A stretch of 64,000 bases of DNA from the NCBI RefSeq assembly GCF_029962605.1, contig NZ_CP124750.1:1984001-2048000 (forward strand), in the 5' to 3' direction. Shown here one piece after another: positions 38,402 through 49,105 of the stretch (positions within the stretch are counted from its first letter, which is position 1; each line of letters starts with the position of its first letter). Below the pieces are notes generated by a model. The model saw only the letters and a list, made by a program, of their open reading frames with translations. It did not search any database and was not told where the DNA came from. This DNA is from Serratia sarumanii. GTDB taxonomy: Bacteria > Pseudomonadota > Gammaproteobacteria > Enterobacterales > Enterobacteriaceae. The position numbers and the translations under genes were made by a program.

Positions 38402-38887
38402 TTAGTGCAGGGCGGGAAGAGATAAGCCGAGAAAGTTCGCTAAAGTGCTCACCAGCAGCTGATGGTCTTCTTTCTGCGGCGCGCCGGAAATGCTGATGCT
38501 GCCGACGCAGCCGAGGCCGGTCAGGGTGAGCGGGAAGGCGCCGCCGTGCACCGAATAGTCGCGCACGTTCAGCCCGTAGCGTTCCTCCAGCGACGTTTGC
38601 CGCTGCTGCAGGCGCAGGCCGATGGCGTAAGAGCTTTTGTGAAAATGGTTCACCAGATTACGCTTGCGCCGCACCCAGTCGGCGATGTCCGGCGTGGCGC
38701 CCGGCATGGCGTAATAAAACAGCGTTTGCCCGGCCAGTTGGATCTCGATGGCGATGCTCAGGCCGCGCCGCTCGGCGGCGGTTTTCAGCGCCGCGCCCAG
38801 TTCCCAGGCGGTGGCGGCATCAAAATGGGTAAAGGCCAGCGTCGCTTCCTGTTCGCTGAGCGCCTGCAGTTCATCGTCGATATTCAT
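38402..38887 (-). CDS. UPF0303 / haem-degrading-domain (HbpS-like) protein
   Basis: 161 residues. The start giving MNIDDELQALSEQEATLAF has GGGGAG six bases upstream. The fold family (UPF0303, related to GlcG/HbpS) is indicated by AWELGAALKTAAERRGLSIAIEI, RRKRNLVNHFHKSSYAIGLRLQQ and DYSVHGGAFPLTLTGLGCVG-type segments. Some relatives bind or degrade haem and others help target tail-anchored proteins in yeast; the bacterial role is not settled. Single gene, on the same strand as mfd which ends downstream of nothing shared. Confidence 0.8.
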   Translation of the reverse strand: MNIDDELQALSEQEATLAFTHFDAATAWELGAALKTAAERRGLSIAIEIQLAGQTLFYYAMPGATPDIADWVRRKRNLVNHFHKSSYAIGLRLQQRQTSLEERYGLNVRDYSVHGGAFPLTLTGLGCVGSISISGAPQKEDHQLLVSTLANFLGLSLPALH

Positions 38888-39025
38888 GCGGTTCTCCCCC
38901 GATAACACAGGGCACAGAGTAGCCTGAAGCGCCTGGGGAGGGATAGAAGGCTTGGCGATAAGATAGAACCGCCCGGCCGCAGCCGGGGATGGGAGCGTGC
39001 GCCCCGGCGAGCGGGGCGCGTGGCT

Positions 39026-42000
39026 TCAGGCCGCCAGCGTGTGTTCGCGGAAGGCGTCCAACAGCTCTTCGGTGAACGTCAGGCGTTTTTGGCGATCGGC
39101 CAGATCGAGCGTGAACTTCAGCTTGCTCGGGCCGTCCAGGCGGTAAACCTGCGGATTGCCCTGCAACAGGCCAATCAGATAACCGGGATCGACGCGGTTG
39201 TTGTCGCCGAACTCGATAAAGCCGCCGCGCTCGTTGCTCTCGATGCGTTTGATGCCCAGCTTCTGCGCATGCAGGCGCAGCGCCGCGCACTGCAACAGGT
39301 TGCGCGCCGCGTCCGGCAACTGACCGAAGCGGTCGATCAGCTCGACTTTCAGCTCATCCAGCTCGCCGTCGCTCTTCGCGCTGGCGATGCGCTTGTACAG
39401 CGACAGGCGGGTATTGACGTCGGGAATGAAATCTTCCGGCAGCAGCGTCGGCATGCGCAGTTCCACCTCGGTCTGGCTGCTGGTGAGATCTTCCAGTGAC
39501 GGTTCGCGGCCGTTTTTCAACGCATCGACGGCGCTTTCCAACAGCTCCATGTAGAGCGAGAAGCCGACGGTGGTCATCTGGCCGCTCTGGTCTTCGCCCA
39601 GCAGCTCGCCGGCGCCGCGGATCTCCAGATCGTGGGTCGCCAGCGCGAAACCGGCGCCGAGATCTTCCAGCGACGCGATGGCCTCTAGCCGTTTATGGGC
39701 GTCGGCGCCCATGGCTTTCGGGTTTGGCGTCAGCAGATAGGCGTAAGCCTGGTGGTGCGAGCGCCCAACGCGGCCGCGCAGCTGGTGCAGCTGCGCCAGG
39801 CCGAAGCGATCGGCGCGCTCGATGATGATGGTGTTGGCGCTGGGAATATCGATGCCGGTTTCGATGATGGTGGTGCACACCAGCACGTTGAAGCGCTGGT
39901 GGTGGAAATCGTTCATCACCCGTTCCAGATCGCGCTCGCGCATCTGGCCGTGGCCGATGGCGATGCGCGCTTCCGGTACCAGTTCCGCCAGGCGCTGCGC
40001 CGCTTTCTCGATGTTTTCGACGTCGTTGTAGAGGTAGTAAACCTGGCCGCCGCGCAGCACTTCACGCAGGATCGCCTCGCGCACGACCAGGCTGTCGTAT
40101 TCGCGCACGAAGGTCTTCACCGCCAAGCGGCGCGCCGGCGGGGTGGCGATGATCGACAGATCGCGCATGCCGCTCATCGCCATGTTCAGGGTGCGCGGGA
40201 TCGGCGTGGCGGTCAGCGTCAGGATATCGACGTCGGCGCGCATCGCCTTGATACGTTCTTTATGGCGCACGCCGAAGCGGTGTTCTTCATCGACGATCAG
40301 CAGCCCCAGGTCTTTCCAGCGCAGATCGCTCTGCAACAGCTTGTGGGTGCCGATGATGATGTCCACCTTGCCTTCTGCCGCGTCGTCCAGCACCTGCTGC
40401 TGCTCTTTGGCGCTGCGGAAGCGCGACATCATCTCGATGCGGATCGGCCAGGTGGCGAAGCGATCGCGGAAGTTGTCGAAGTGTTGCTGCGCCAGCAGGG
40501 TGGTCGGCACCAGCACCGCCACCTGCTTGCCGTTTTCCACCGCCAGGAAGGCGGCGCGCATCGCCACTTCGGTTTTGCCGAAGCCGACGTCGCCGCACAC
40601 CAGGCGATCCATCGCCAGCGGCTGACACATGTCGCTCAATACGGCATTGATCGCCTGTTCCTGATCCGGCGTGGTTTCGAACGGGAAGCTCTGGCAGAAC
40701 AGCTGATACTGTTCGCGGTTGTGTTTGAAGGCGAAACCGGCCTTGGCGGCGCGCTGGGCGTAGATATCCAGCAGCTCCGCCGCCACGTCGCGCACCCGCT
40801 CGGCCGCTTTCTGCCGCGCGCGCGTCCAGGCGTCGCCGCCCAGTTTGTGCAGCGGGGCGTTTTCGTCCGCGCCGCCGGCGTAGCGGCTGATCAGATGCAG
40901 CGAAGAAACCGGCACGTACAGCTTGTCCTCACCGGCGTAGGAGAGGATAAGGTATTCGGCCTTGATGCCGCCGGCCTCCAGCGTGGTCAGGCCGACGTAG
41001 CGGCCGACGCCGTGCTCCAGGTGCACCACCGGCTGGCCGGGATGCAGCTCCGCCAGGTTGCGGATCAGGGTATCGGTGTTGATGGTGCGCCGGTTGTCCT
41101 GCCGGCGGCGGCTGACGCGCTCGCCGAGCAGATCGCTTTCGCAGATCAGCGCCCGCCGGCGCAGGCCGTCGAGGAAGCCGTGTTCCGCGGCGCCGACCAT
41201 CATGTAACGGCCCGCCGTTTCCGTCTGATCGAGGCGTTGAATCAGCGCCGGCGCCAGCTTGATGCGGCCGAGCAGATCCTGCAGCGTTTCACGCCGCCCC
41301 TCGCTCTCGACGGAGAAAATTACGCTGCCGTCGAAGCCTTCGATAAAGCGCCGCAGGTTATCCAGCGGGGATTTATGCTGCGCCTGCACCGCCAGATCGG
41401 GCAGGGCATGGTAGTCCAGATTGGTATTGCCGGCCTTGGCCGGCAGCTCATCGGTTTTCAGCGCGATGCGCGGCCAGGCCTTCAGCTCGCCGAACAGCGC
41501 GTCGACGCGCAGCCACAGCGTATCCGGCGCCAGCAGCGGGCGCATCGGATCGACGCGGCGGCTTTCGTAACGCTGGTTGACGTCTTGCCAGAAGCGCTCG
41601 GCGGCGCCCTCCAGATCGCCGGTATTGACGATCAGCGTGTTGGCCGGCAGGTAGCTGAACAGCGACGGCAGCGGCTGGCTGAAGAACAGCGGCTGCCAGT
41701 ACTCGATGCCGGCCGGCCAGGCGCTTTTGCTGACCTGCTGATAGATGTGTTCGGCGTCGCGGCGCACCTCGAACTGCTCGCGCCACTGGCTGCGGAACAG
41801 CTCGATGGCGTTCTTGTCGGTGGGGAACTCGTGGGCCGGCAACAGATTGATGGCCTCGACTTCGCTCAGCGTGCGCTGGCTATCGACGTCGAAGATGCGC
41901 AGGCTGTCGATTTCGTCATCGAAAAAGTCGATGCGGTAAGGCTCATCGCTGCCCATCGGGTAAAGATCGAGCAGCGCGCCGCGGGTGGCGAATTCGCCGT

Positions 42001-42499
42001 GCTCCATCACCTGATCGACGCTGCGATAGCCGGCCTGTTCCAGCTGCGCGCGCAGCTTGTCGCGCGACAGGCGCTGGCCTTTCTTCATCACCAGCGCGTG
42101 GCCGTGCAGGAACTCGTGCGGGCAGACGCGCTGCATCAGGGTATTGACCGGCAAAATGATCACGCCGCGCGCCATGGTCGGCAGATGATACAGGCTCGAC
42201 AAACGATCCGAGATGATTTCCTGATGCGGCGAGAAGCTGTCATACGGCAGGGTTTCCCAGTCGGACAGCGTGGTCACCATCTGGTCGGTGAACTGCTGGA
42301 TCTCGTCGCGCAGCCGCAGGGCGTTTTGCATGTCCGGCGCGATCAGCATCACCGGGCCAGGGTGGCGTTCGACGATCTCGGCGCACTCCACGGCGCAGGC
42401 CGCGCCGGTCAGTTGCCCCAGCTGGCGCAGATCGCCTGCGCGATCGGGCAGAGAATAACGAGGGGATGAGGAACGGTTACGGCTATCGGAAGTGCTCAT
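39026..42499 (-). CDS. mfd: Transcription-repair coupling factor Mfd
   Basis: Removes RNA polymerase stalled at DNA lesions and recruits UvrA. 1157 residues. N-terminal UvrB-like region (VMLIAPDMQNALRLRDEI, LSDWETLPYDSFSPHQEI), RNA-polymerase-interacting domain (VVHLEHGVGRYVGLTTLEAG), RecG-like motor with Walker A GDVGFGKTEVA, the DEEH box in LLIVDEEHRFGVRHKE, motif III TLTATPIPRTLNMAMSG and motif VI QLRGRVGRS, then the C-terminal autoinhibitory TRCF domain. Slightly longer than E. coli Mfd at the N-terminus (MSTSDSRNRSSSPRYSLP). Confidence 0.98.
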   Translation of the reverse strand: MSTSDSRNRSSSPRYSLPDRAGDLRQLGQLTGAACAVECAEIVERHPGPVMLIAPDMQNALRLRDEIQQFTDQMVTTLSDWETLPYDSFSPHQEIISDRLSSLYHLPTMARGVIILPVNTLMQRVCPHEFLHGHALVMKKGQRLSRDKLRAQLEQAGYRSVDQVMEHGEFATRGALLDLYPMGSDEPYRIDFFDDEIDSLRIFDVDSQRTLSEVEAINLLPAHEFPTDKNAIELFRSQWREQFEVRRDAEHIYQQVSKSAWPAGIEYWQPLFFSQPLPSLFSYLPANTLIVNTGDLEGAAERFWQDVNQRYESRRVDPMRPLLAPDTLWLRVDALFGELKAWPRIALKTDELPAKAGNTNLDYHALPDLAVQAQHKSPLDNLRRFIEGFDGSVIFSVESEGRRETLQDLLGRIKLAPALIQRLDQTETAGRYMMVGAAEHGFLDGLRRRALICESDLLGERVSRRRQDNRRTINTDTLIRNLAELHPGQPVVHLEHGVGRYVGLTTLEAGGIKAEYLILSYAGEDKLYVPVSSLHLISRYAGGADENAPLHKLGGDAWTRARQKAAERVRDVAAELLDIYAQRAAKAGFAFKHNREQYQLFCQSFPFETTPDQEQAINAVLSDMCQPLAMDRLVCGDVGFGKTEVAMRAAFLAVENGKQVAVLVPTTLLAQQHFDNFRDRFATWPIRIEMMSRFRSAKEQQQVLDDAAEGKVDIIIGTHKLLQSDLRWKDLGLLIVDEEHRFGVRHKERIKAMRADVDILTLTATPIPRTLNMAMSGMRDLSIIATPPARRLAVKTFVREYDSLVVREAILREVLRGGQVYYLYNDVENIEKAAQRLAELVPEARIAIGHGQMRERDLERVMNDFHHQRFNVLVCTTIIETGIDIPSANTIIIERADRFGLAQLHQLRGRVGRSHHQAYAYLLTPNPKAMGADAHKRLEAIASLEDLGAGFALATHDLEIRGAGELLGEDQSGQMTTVGFSLYMELLESAVDALKNGREPSLEDLTSSQTEVELRMPTLLPEDFIPDVNTRLSLYKRIASAKSDGELDELKVELIDRFGQLPDAARNLLQCAALRLHAQKLGIKRIESNERGGFIEFGDNNRVDPGYLIGLLQGNPQVYRLDGPSKLKFTLDLADRQKRLTFTEELLDAFREHTLAA

Positions 42500-42808
42500 T
42501 CAGGTATCTTTAATCAATGTGTTAGAGGGCGTTCCGGCACGGATAACCCAGCGCCTTTATGCTGTTTATAGTAGCCCAGCGGCCGGCAAACTGACACAGC
42601 AAAAAGCGCTGCTCATCGCTTTTTTGCCGATTATTTAACCGGTTGACGCCGTCGACTTTTTGCGGCGACGGGGCAATATTGCGCTCATCTGCCGCCGCCG
42701 TTCTCCTCTGCGCCACGCAATAAAAGATCGTCGGGTGTTCCCTAAACGAGGGAGAGCCTTTATCATCCATGATCACTTTGCTTAAGCCACGGCTATCAAA
42801 CGGATTTC
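42500..42808. promoter_or_regulatory. Divergent promoter region mfd / lolC
   Basis: 309 bp between divergent starts. It should hold promoters for mfd and the lolCDE operon. I see no clear repeat, operator or RNA element, and the short open frames here have no codon or start support. Confidence 0.4.
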
Positions 42809-44011
42809 ATGTATCAACCTGTCGCGTTATTCATTGGCCTGCGCTACATGCGCGGGCGAGCCTCAGACCGCTTCGGGCGGTTTGTTTCCTGGCTTTCCAC
42901 CATCGGCATTACGCTGGGGGTGATGGCGTTGGTCACCGTGCTGTCGGTGATGAACGGATTCGAAAAGGATCTGGAGAACAACATCCTCGGCCTGATGCCG
43001 CAGGCGTTGATCACCAGCCCGCAAGGATCGGTTAATCCGCAGCAGCTGCCTGCCTCCGAGGTGCAGAAGCTGCAGGGCGTCACGCGCGTTGCGCCGCTGA
43101 CCACCGGTGACGTGGTGCTGCAAAGCGCCCGCAGCGTGGCGGTCGGGGTGATGCTCGGCGTCAATCCCGACGAGGCCGATCCGCTGACCCCGTATCTGGT
43201 CAACGTCAAGCAGCAGCAGCTGCAGCCGGGCCAATACAACATCATCATCGGCGAACAGCTGGCGGGGCAACTCGGCGTCAAACGCGGCGATTCGCTGCGC
43301 GTGATGGTGCCGAGCGCCAGCCAGTTCACGCCGATGGGCCGCATTCCCAGCCAGCGTCTGTTCACCCTCATCGGCACCTTCCACGCCAACAGCGAGGTGG
43401 ACGGCTATCAGCTGCTGGTCAACCAACAGGACGCTTCGCGCCTGATGCGCTACCCGGCCGGCAACATCACCGGCTGGCGCCTGTTCCTGCAGCAGCCGCT
43501 GGCGGTCGATACCCTCAGCCAACAGCCGTTGCCGGCGGGCACGGTCTGGAAAGACTGGCGTGATCGCAAGGGCGAGCTGTTCCAGGCGGTGCGCATGGAG
43601 AAGAATATGATGGGGCTGTTGCTCAGCCTGATCGTGGCGGTGGCGGCGTTTAACATCATTACCTCGCTCGGCCTGCTGGTGATGGAGAAGCAGGGCGAGG
43701 TCGCCATTCTGCAGACCCAGGGGCTGACCCGCCGCCAGATCATGTCGGTGTTTATGGTGCAGGGCGCCAGCGCCGGCATCATCGGCTCGCTGCTCGGCAC
43801 GCTGCTCGGCGTGTTGCTGGCCACCAACCTGAATAACCTGATGCCGATCCTCGGCGCCCTGATCGACGGCGCTTCGCTGCCGGTGGCGGTCGATCCGCTG
43901 CAGGTGACGATCATCGCCGTGGTGGCGATGGCGGTTTCCCTGTTGTCCACGCTTTATCCTTCATGGCGCGCTGCCGCCGTACAACCCGCTGAGGCTTTAC
44001 GTTATGAGTAA
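42809..44011 (+). CDS. lolC: Lipoprotein-releasing ABC exporter, membrane subunit LolC
   Basis: Inner-membrane subunit of LolCDE, which extracts outer-membrane lipoproteins and passes them to LolA. 400 residues: one helix ([21 protein letters not shown]), a large periplasmic domain that binds LolA, then three helices ([20 protein letters not shown] onward). The start [20 protein letters not shown] matches E. coli. lolD starts eight bases before its stop codon ends. Confidence 0.97.
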   Translation: MYQPVALFIGLRYMRGRASDRFGRFVSWLSTIGITLGVMALVTVLSVMNGFEKDLENNILGLMPQALITSPQGSVNPQQLPASEVQKLQGVTRVAPLTTGDVVLQSARSVAVGVMLGVNPDEADPLTPYLVNVKQQQLQPGQYNIIIGEQLAGQLGVKRGDSLRVMVPSASQFTPMGRIPSQRLFTLIGTFHANSEVDGYQLLVNQQDASRLMRYPAGNITGWRLFLQQPLAVDTLSQQPLPAGTVWKDWRDRKGELFQAVRMEKNMMGLLLSLIVAVAAFNIITSLGLLVMEKQGEVAILQTQGLTRRQIMSVFMVQGASAGIIGSLLGTLLGVLLATNLNNLMPILGALIDGASLPVAVDPLQVTIIAVVAMAVSLLSTLYPSWRAAAVQPAEALRYE

Positions 44012-44708
44012 CCATCTTTTGCTGCAGTGTGACAACCTGTGCAAGACCTATCAGGAAGGCAATCTGCACACCGACGTGCTGCGCAACGTCAGCTTTGCCA
44101 TGCAGCAGGGCGAGATGATGGCGATCGTCGGCAGCTCGGGTTCCGGCAAGAGCACCCTGTTGCACCTGCTGGGCGGGCTGGACTCGCCGACCTCCGGCGA
44201 GGTGATCTTCAAGGGCGCATCGCTGAACGCCATGTCTTCGGCGGCCAAGGCCGAGCTGCGCAACCGCCAGCTCGGCTTCATCTATCAGTTTCACCATCTG
44301 CTGCCGGACTTCACCGCGCTGGAAAACGCCGCCATGCCGCTGCTGATCGGCGGCGCCAAGCCGGCGCAGGCGCAGGAGAAGGCGCGGGAGATGCTGGCGG
44401 CGGTCGGGCTGGAAAAACGCAGCAAACACCGCCCGTCCGAGCTTTCCGGCGGCGAGCGTCAGCGCGTGGCGATCGCGCGCGCGCTGGTCAATAATCCGGC
44501 GCTGGTGCTGGCGGACGAACCGACCGGCAACCTGGACAAACGCACCGCGGACAGCATCTTCGATCTGCTGGGCGAGCTGAACGTGCGTCAGGGCACCGCT
44601 TTTCTGGTGGTGACGCACGATCTGCAACTGGCCAAGCGCCTGAGCCGCCAGCTGGAAATGGCCGACGGCCACCTGCAGGCGCAGCTGACCCTGATGGGGG
44701 CCGAGTAA
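44004..44708 (+). CDS. lolD: Lipoprotein-releasing ABC exporter, ATPase LolD
   Basis: Cytoplasmic ATPase, 234 residues. Walker [17 protein letters not shown], the LolD-characteristic [21 protein letters not shown], the ABC signature [16 protein letters not shown] and Walker [14 protein letters not shown] are all present. It overlaps lolC by eight bases and lolE by one (TAATG), so the three subunits are translationally linked. Confidence 0.98.
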   Translation: MSNHLLLQCDNLCKTYQEGNLHTDVLRNVSFAMQQGEMMAIVGSSGSGKSTLLHLLGGLDSPTSGEVIFKGASLNAMSSAAKAELRNRQLGFIYQFHHLLPDFTALENAAMPLLIGGAKPAQAQEKAREMLAAVGLEKRSKHRPSELSGGERQRVAIARALVNNPALVLADEPTGNLDKRTADSIFDLLGELNVRQGTAFLVVTHDLQLAKRLSRQLEMADGHLQAQLTLMGAE

Positions 44709-45955
44709 TGGCGGGAGCCTCACTGTCCTTCCTGACGGCCCTGCGTTTCAGCCGCGGCCGTAAACGCGGCGGCATGGTGTCGCTGATTTCGGTCATCTCC
44801 ACCATCGGCATCGCGCTGGGGGTGGCGGTGTTGATCGTCGGCCTGAGCGCGATGAACGGCTTTGAGCGCGAGCTGAAAAACCGCATTCTGGCGGTGGTGC
44901 CGCACGGCGAGCTCGAGCCGGTAAATCAGCCGTTCAGCGGCTGGCCGTCGATTCTGCAGCGGGTGGAGAAGGTGCCGGGCATTGTGGCCGCCGCGCCGTA
45001 CATCAACTTTACCGGCCTGATGGAGAACGGCGCGCAGCTGCGCGCGGTGGAAGTCAAAGGCGTTGATCCGCAGCAGGAGAGCCGGCTGAGCGCGCTGCCG
45101 CAGTATGTGCAGGGTGATGCCTGGGCCAACTTCAAGGCCGGCGAACAGCAGGTGATCCTCGGCAAGGGTGTGGCCGACGCGCTGGGCGTGAAGCCAGGCG
45201 CCTATGTGACGGTGATGATCCCCAACAGCGACCCGGAAATGAAGCTGCTGCAGCCGAAGCGCATTCGCCTGCACGTGACCGGCATTTTGCAGCTCAGCGG
45301 CCAGCTCGATCACAGCCTGGCGCTGGTGCCGCTGGCCGATGCGCAGCAGTATCTCGACATGGGTGACAGCGTCACGGGTATCGCCCTCAAGATGAACGAC
45401 GTGTTCGCCGCCAACAAACTGGTGCGCGACGCCGGCGAAGTGACCAACGCCTACATTTACATCAAGAGCTGGATCGGCAAATACGGCTACATGTACCGCG
45501 ATATCCAGATGATCCGCGCCATCATGTATCTGGCGATGGTGCTGGTGATCGGCGTGGCCTGCTTCAACATCGTGTCCACGCTGGTGATGGCGGTGAAAGA
45601 CAAAAGCGCCGACATCGCGGTGCTGCGCACCCTGGGCGCCAAAGACGGCTTTATCCGCGCCATCTTCATCTGGTATGGGCTGCTGGCCGGGCTGCTGGGC
45701 AGCCTGAGCGGCGTGGTGATCGGGGTGATCGCCTCGCTGCAGCTGACCAACATTATCCGGGGCATCGAGAAACTGGTCGGCCACTCCTTCCTGTCGGGCG
45801 ATATCTACTTCATCGACTTCCTGCCTTCCGAGCTGCACTGGCTGGACGTGCTGATCGTGCTGGCGACCGCCATCGTGCTGAGCCTGTTGGCCAGTTGGTA
45901 TCCGGCGAGGCGCGCCAGCCGCATCGATCCGGCGCGGGTGCTCAGCGGACAATAA
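44708..45955 (+). CDS. lolE: Lipoprotein-releasing ABC exporter, membrane subunit LolE
   Basis: Second membrane subunit, 415 residues, paralogue of LolC and the one that contacts the lipoprotein cargo. Helix 1 in [22 protein letters not shown] is followed by a periplasmic domain and three C-terminal helices ([62 protein letters not shown]). It ends five bases before a strong terminator. Confidence 0.97.
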   Translation: MAGASLSFLTALRFSRGRKRGGMVSLISVISTIGIALGVAVLIVGLSAMNGFERELKNRILAVVPHGELEPVNQPFSGWPSILQRVEKVPGIVAAAPYINFTGLMENGAQLRAVEVKGVDPQQESRLSALPQYVQGDAWANFKAGEQQVILGKGVADALGVKPGAYVTVMIPNSDPEMKLLQPKRIRLHVTGILQLSGQLDHSLALVPLADAQQYLDMGDSVTGIALKMNDVFAANKLVRDAGEVTNAYIYIKSWIGKYGYMYRDIQMIRAIMYLAMVLVIGVACFNIVSTLVMAVKDKSADIAVLRTLGAKDGFIRAIFIWYGLLAGLLGSLSGVVIGVIASLQLTNIIRGIEKLVGHSFLSGDIYFIDFLPSELHWLDVLIVLATAIVLSLLASWYPARRASRIDPARVLSGQ

Positions 45956-45960
45956 AACCC

Positions 45961-45992
45961 ACGGGGAGGCAGCGATGCCGCCCCGTTTTTTT
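45961..45992 (+). terminator. Intrinsic terminator between lolE and nagK
   Basis: ACGGGG-A-GGC, six-base loop, GCC-G-CCCCGT, then seven T. It begins five bases after the lolE stop and ends 16 bases before the nagK ATG, leaving no room for a separate nagK promoter. Confidence 0.8.
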
Positions 45993-46008
45993 AGCCTGGG
46001 GATGGGTT

Positions 46009-46929
46009 ATGTACTACGGTTTCGATATGGGCGGCACCAAGATTGAGCTGGGGGTATTCGACGACAACCTGCAGCGCATTTGGCAAAAACGGGTGCCGAC
46101 GCCGCGTGAAGACTACCGGCAACTGCTGGCCACGCTGGGCGATCTGACCCTCGAGGCGGATGCGTTCTGTGGCCGGCGCGGCAGCGTCGGCATCGGCATT
46201 CCGGGCCTGCCCAACGACGATGACGGCACGCTGTTTACCGCCAACGTGCCGGCGGCGATGGGGCGGCCGTTGCCGCGCGATCTGGCGGCGCTGATCGGGC
46301 GCGAGGTGCGCGTCGACAACGACGCCAACTGCTTTGCGCTGTCGGAGGCCTGGGACGACGAGTTTCGCCGCTACCCGACGGTGCTGGGCATCATCCTCGG
46401 CACCGGCGTTGGCGGCGGCCTGATCGTCGACGGCAAGACGGTGCCTGGGCGCAACTATATCGCCGGCGAGTTCGGCCATTTGCGCCTGCCGGTGGATGCG
46501 CTCGAGGTGCTGGGGCGTGATGTGCCTCGCGTCGCCTGCGGGTGCGGCCACCAGGGTTGCATTGAAAATTACATATCGGGCCGCGGTTTCGAATGGATGT
46601 ACGCCCATTTCTATGGCCGGCACTTGCCCGCCACCGAGATCATTGCGCATTATCAGGCGGGTGAGGCGCAGGCGGTGGCTCACGTCGACCGCTTTATGGA
46701 CGTGCTGGCGATCTGCCTGGGCAACCTGCTGACGGTGCTGGATCCGCACCTGGTGGTGATCGGCGGCGGGCTGTCGAACTTCGACGCCATTTACCAGGCG
46801 TTGCCGCAGCGGTTGCCGGCGCACCTGCTGCGGGTGGCCCGGCTGCCGCGCATCGAGAAGGCGCGCTATGGCGACGCCGGCGGCGTGCGCGGCGCAGCGT
46901 TCCTCAATTTGGTAAACAGGGAAAAGTAA
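46009..46929 (+). CDS. nagK: N-acetylglucosamine kinase
   Basis: ROK-family kinase, 306 residues, that phosphorylates GlcNAc recovered from cell-wall turnover. Seen: [18 protein letters not shown] (phosphate-binding), [14 protein letters not shown] with the catalytic Asp, [11 protein letters not shown], and the zinc-binding [25 protein letters not shown] is upstream of the ATG; open frame further upstream overlaps lolE and is ignored. It lies between lolE and cobB as in E. coli, but behind an intrinsic terminator. Confidence 0.96.
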   Translation: MYYGFDMGGTKIELGVFDDNLQRIWQKRVPTPREDYRQLLATLGDLTLEADAFCGRRGSVGIGIPGLPNDDDGTLFTANVPAAMGRPLPRDLAALIGREVRVDNDANCFALSEAWDDEFRRYPTVLGIILGTGVGGGLIVDGKTVPGRNYIAGEFGHLRLPVDALEVLGRDVPRVACGCGHQGCIENYISGRGFEWMYAHFYGRHLPATEIIAHYQAGEAQAVAHVDRFMDVLAICLGNLLTVLDPHLVVIGGGLSNFDAIYQALPQRLPAHLLRVARLPRIEKARYGDAGGVRGAAFLNLVNREK

Positions 46930-46940
46930 GGAGAGAGTTA

Positions 46941-47777
46941 ATGCACACTCGCCATCGGCTGTGTCAGTTTCGCAAGAGTAAGCATGTGCTGCATCAGCGC
47001 TTTCGTTCACGCATTTTTCACCGTGACACCATGGCGGCGGCCGAGCTGAAAAAGCCGTTTGTGGTGGTATTGACCGGGGCCGGCATTTCGGCCGAGTCGG
47101 GCATTCGCACCTTCCGCGCCGCGGATGGGCTATGGGAAGAGCACCGGGTGGAGGACGTCGCCACGCCGGAAGGTTTTCAGCGCGATCCGGTGCTGGTGCA
47201 GGCGTTTTACAACGAACGCCGCCGCCAGCTGCAGACGGAGGAGATCGCCCCGAACGCCGCGCACCGCGCGCTGGCGGATCTGGAGGAGTGGCTGGGGGAA
47301 AACTTCCTGCTGGTCACGCAAAACATCGATAACCTGCATGAGCGCGCCGGCAGCAAGCGGGTGCTGCACATGCACGGCGAACTGCTGAAGGTGCGCTGCA
47401 CCCAGTCGGGGCAGGTGTTCGAATGGCCCGGCGATCTCAGCGTTGACGATCGTTGCCATTGCTGCCAGTTCCCGGCGCCGCTGCGGCCGCACGTGGTGTG
47501 GTTCGGCGAGATGCCGCTGGGCATGGATGACATTTACCAGGCGCTGAGCAAGGCCGATTTCTTCGTCGCCATCGGCACCTCCGGCCATGTCTACCCGGCG
47601 GCCGGCTTCGTGCATGAGGCGCGGCTGGGCGGCGCCTACGCGATGGAGCTGAACCTGGAGCCAAGCCAGGTGGAGAGCCAGTTCGACGAGAAGCACTACG
47701 GCCTGGCCAGCGAAGTGGTGCCGCGCTTTGTGCACAAGTTCCTGGTGGGCAAGGTGGCGCGGGCCGACAGGCCCTGA
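46941..47777 (+). CDS. cobB: NAD-dependent protein deacylase CobB (sirtuin)
   Basis: Sirtuin, 278 residues, that removes acetyl and succinyl groups from lysines, for example on acetyl-CoA synthetase. [19 protein letters not shown] binds [11 protein letters not shown] and the catalytic His145 in LHMHGELLK follow. Tyr90 and Arg93 (QAFYNERRR) are the pair that allows desuccinylation. Zinc ligands include Cys in KVRCTQ and RCHCCQ. The basic N-terminal extension ([14 protein letters not shown]) matches the long E. coli form. AAGGAGAG precedes the ATG, 11 bp after nagK. Confidence 0.97.
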   Translation: MHTRHRLCQFRKSKHVLHQRFRSRIFHRDTMAAAELKKPFVVVLTGAGISAESGIRTFRAADGLWEEHRVEDVATPEGFQRDPVLVQAFYNERRRQLQTEEIAPNAAHRALADLEEWLGENFLLVTQNIDNLHERAGSKRVLHMHGELLKVRCTQSGQVFEWPGDLSVDDRCHCCQFPAPLRPHVVWFGEMPLGMDDIYQALSKADFFVAIGTSGHVYPAAGFVHEARLGGAYAMELNLEPSQVESQFDEKHYGLASEVVPRFVHKFLVGKVARADRP

Positions 47778-47783
47778 TAAAGG

Positions 47784-47810
47784 CATCAGGGCGCACTGCG
47801 CGCCCTGATG
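47784..47810. terminator. Strong hairpin between convergent cobB and potD
   Basis: CATCAGGGCGC and GCGCCCTGATG form a perfect 11-base stem with a five-base loop, six bases after the cobB stop and 15 bases from the potD stop. There is no T-run on either side, so it may work with Rho or only protect the 3' ends. Confidence 0.55.
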
Positions 47811-47825
47811 GGATGGCGGGGCGTA

Positions 47826-48869
47826 TTAGCGCCCGGCTTTCAGCTTTTGGAAGTAGCTTTCATACAGCGTGCTGGCGTCGCCGACGTCGTTTTGCCACTC
47901 GCCGTGCTCAATCACCGCCTTGTCCGGGTAGAGGGACTTGTCGTTGGCGATCTCCGGCGACAGCAGTTTCTTCGCCGCCAGGTTCGGCGTCGGGTAACCG
48001 ATGGTTTCCGCCACCTGCACCGCGATTTCCGGCCGCAGCAGGAAGTCTATCAGCTTCAGCGCCCCCTCGACGTTGCGCGCGTTGGCCGGAATGGCCAGGC
48101 TGTCCATCCAGAAGATCCCGCCTTCCTTCGGCCAGACGATCTCCAGCGGCGTGCCGGCCTGGCGCGCCACGAAGGCCGAACCGTTCCACACCATACCGAC
48201 GTTGACTTCCCCTTCCATAAACGGGTTGCCCGGGTTGTCGGAGTTGAAGGCCAGCACGTTCGGCATCAATTTCTGCAGTTCGTGATAGGCGGCTTCGATC
48301 TCTTTCGGGTCGGTGGTGTTGCCGGAATAGCCCAGCTTGAGCAGCGCCATCTGGAACACTTCGCGCGCGTCGTCGGTCAGCAGCAGGCGGCCCTTGTACT
48401 GCGGCTGCCACAGATCGGCCCAGGCGGTAACGGTAGAGGGATCCTGTTCGTCGCTGTTGACGCCGATGGCGGTAGCGCCCCAGATGTAGGGGATGGAGTA
48501 GTCGTTGTTGGGATCGAACGGCTTGTTCAGCAGGGTAGGATCGAGATCCTTGAAGTGGCTGAGCTTGCTCTTGTCGATTTTTTGCAGCATGCCTTCCTTG
48601 CTCATCTTGGCGATGAAGTACGTGGAAGGCACCACCAGATCGTACGCGCCGTCTTTATAGGTCTTCAGCTTGGCGTACATACTTTCGTTGGATTCATAGG
48701 TGGAATAAATCACCTTGATGCCGGTTTCCTTGGTGAACTGCTCCAGCAGCCCCGGCGGGACGTATTCAGTCCAGTTATAGAAATACAGTGTTTTGCCGTC
48801 AGAGGCGTTTGCAGAGCAGATACTCAGCGCCATCATCCCGGCTGCGAGCAGATGTGACCACTTTTTCAT
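47826..48869 (-). CDS. potD: Spermidine/putrescine-binding periplasmic protein PotD
   Basis: Polyamine receptor of the PotABCD importer, 347 residues. Signal peptide MKKWSHLLAAGMMALSICSA (cleavage near NA-SDG), then LYFYNWTEYVPPGLLEQFTKETGI and conserved binding-pocket segments STYESNESMYAKL, IPYIWGATAIGVNSD and WMDSLAIPANARN. In E. coli potD directly follows potC; here about 4.1 kb of sugar-transport genes separates them, so potD must have its own promoter in the 236 bp upstream. Confidence 0.97.
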   Translation of the reverse strand: MKKWSHLLAAGMMALSICSANASDGKTLYFYNWTEYVPPGLLEQFTKETGIKVIYSTYESNESMYAKLKTYKDGAYDLVVPSTYFIAKMSKEGMLQKIDKSKLSHFKDLDPTLLNKPFDPNNDYSIPYIWGATAIGVNSDEQDPSTVTAWADLWQPQYKGRLLLTDDAREVFQMALLKLGYSGNTTDPKEIEAAYHELQKLMPNVLAFNSDNPGNPFMEGEVNVGMVWNGSAFVARQAGTPLEIVWPKEGGIFWMDSLAIPANARNVEGALKLIDFLLRPEIAVQVAETIGYPTPNLAAKKLLSPEIANDKSLYPDKAVIEHGEWQNDVGDASTLYESYFQKLKAGR

Positions 48870-49105
48870 GCAGCGTATCCTTCAGCAGTCGTGAGCCGAA
48901 CCCGTATGAGCCGCCGTTTTCGGCCGCGCCATACCCCAGAAAGGGGCCATTATAGGGGGCGGGGCGGGGTGGGTAAAGGCGGTTATCCCGCAGGCAAATC
49001 AAGGGGTTTGGCGGCTTAAAGCGCATCACAATTTGATGGTCTCGCGCTGGACAGGCGGTGAAGCGCGTGCGAAACAATAATTTTGGCGAATAAACGAGGG
49101 CGGCG

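Noticed and set aside
38402..38887. Assignment as GlcG of the glycolate operon.
   Set aside because: The sequence fits UPF0303 better and there are no glc genes around it.
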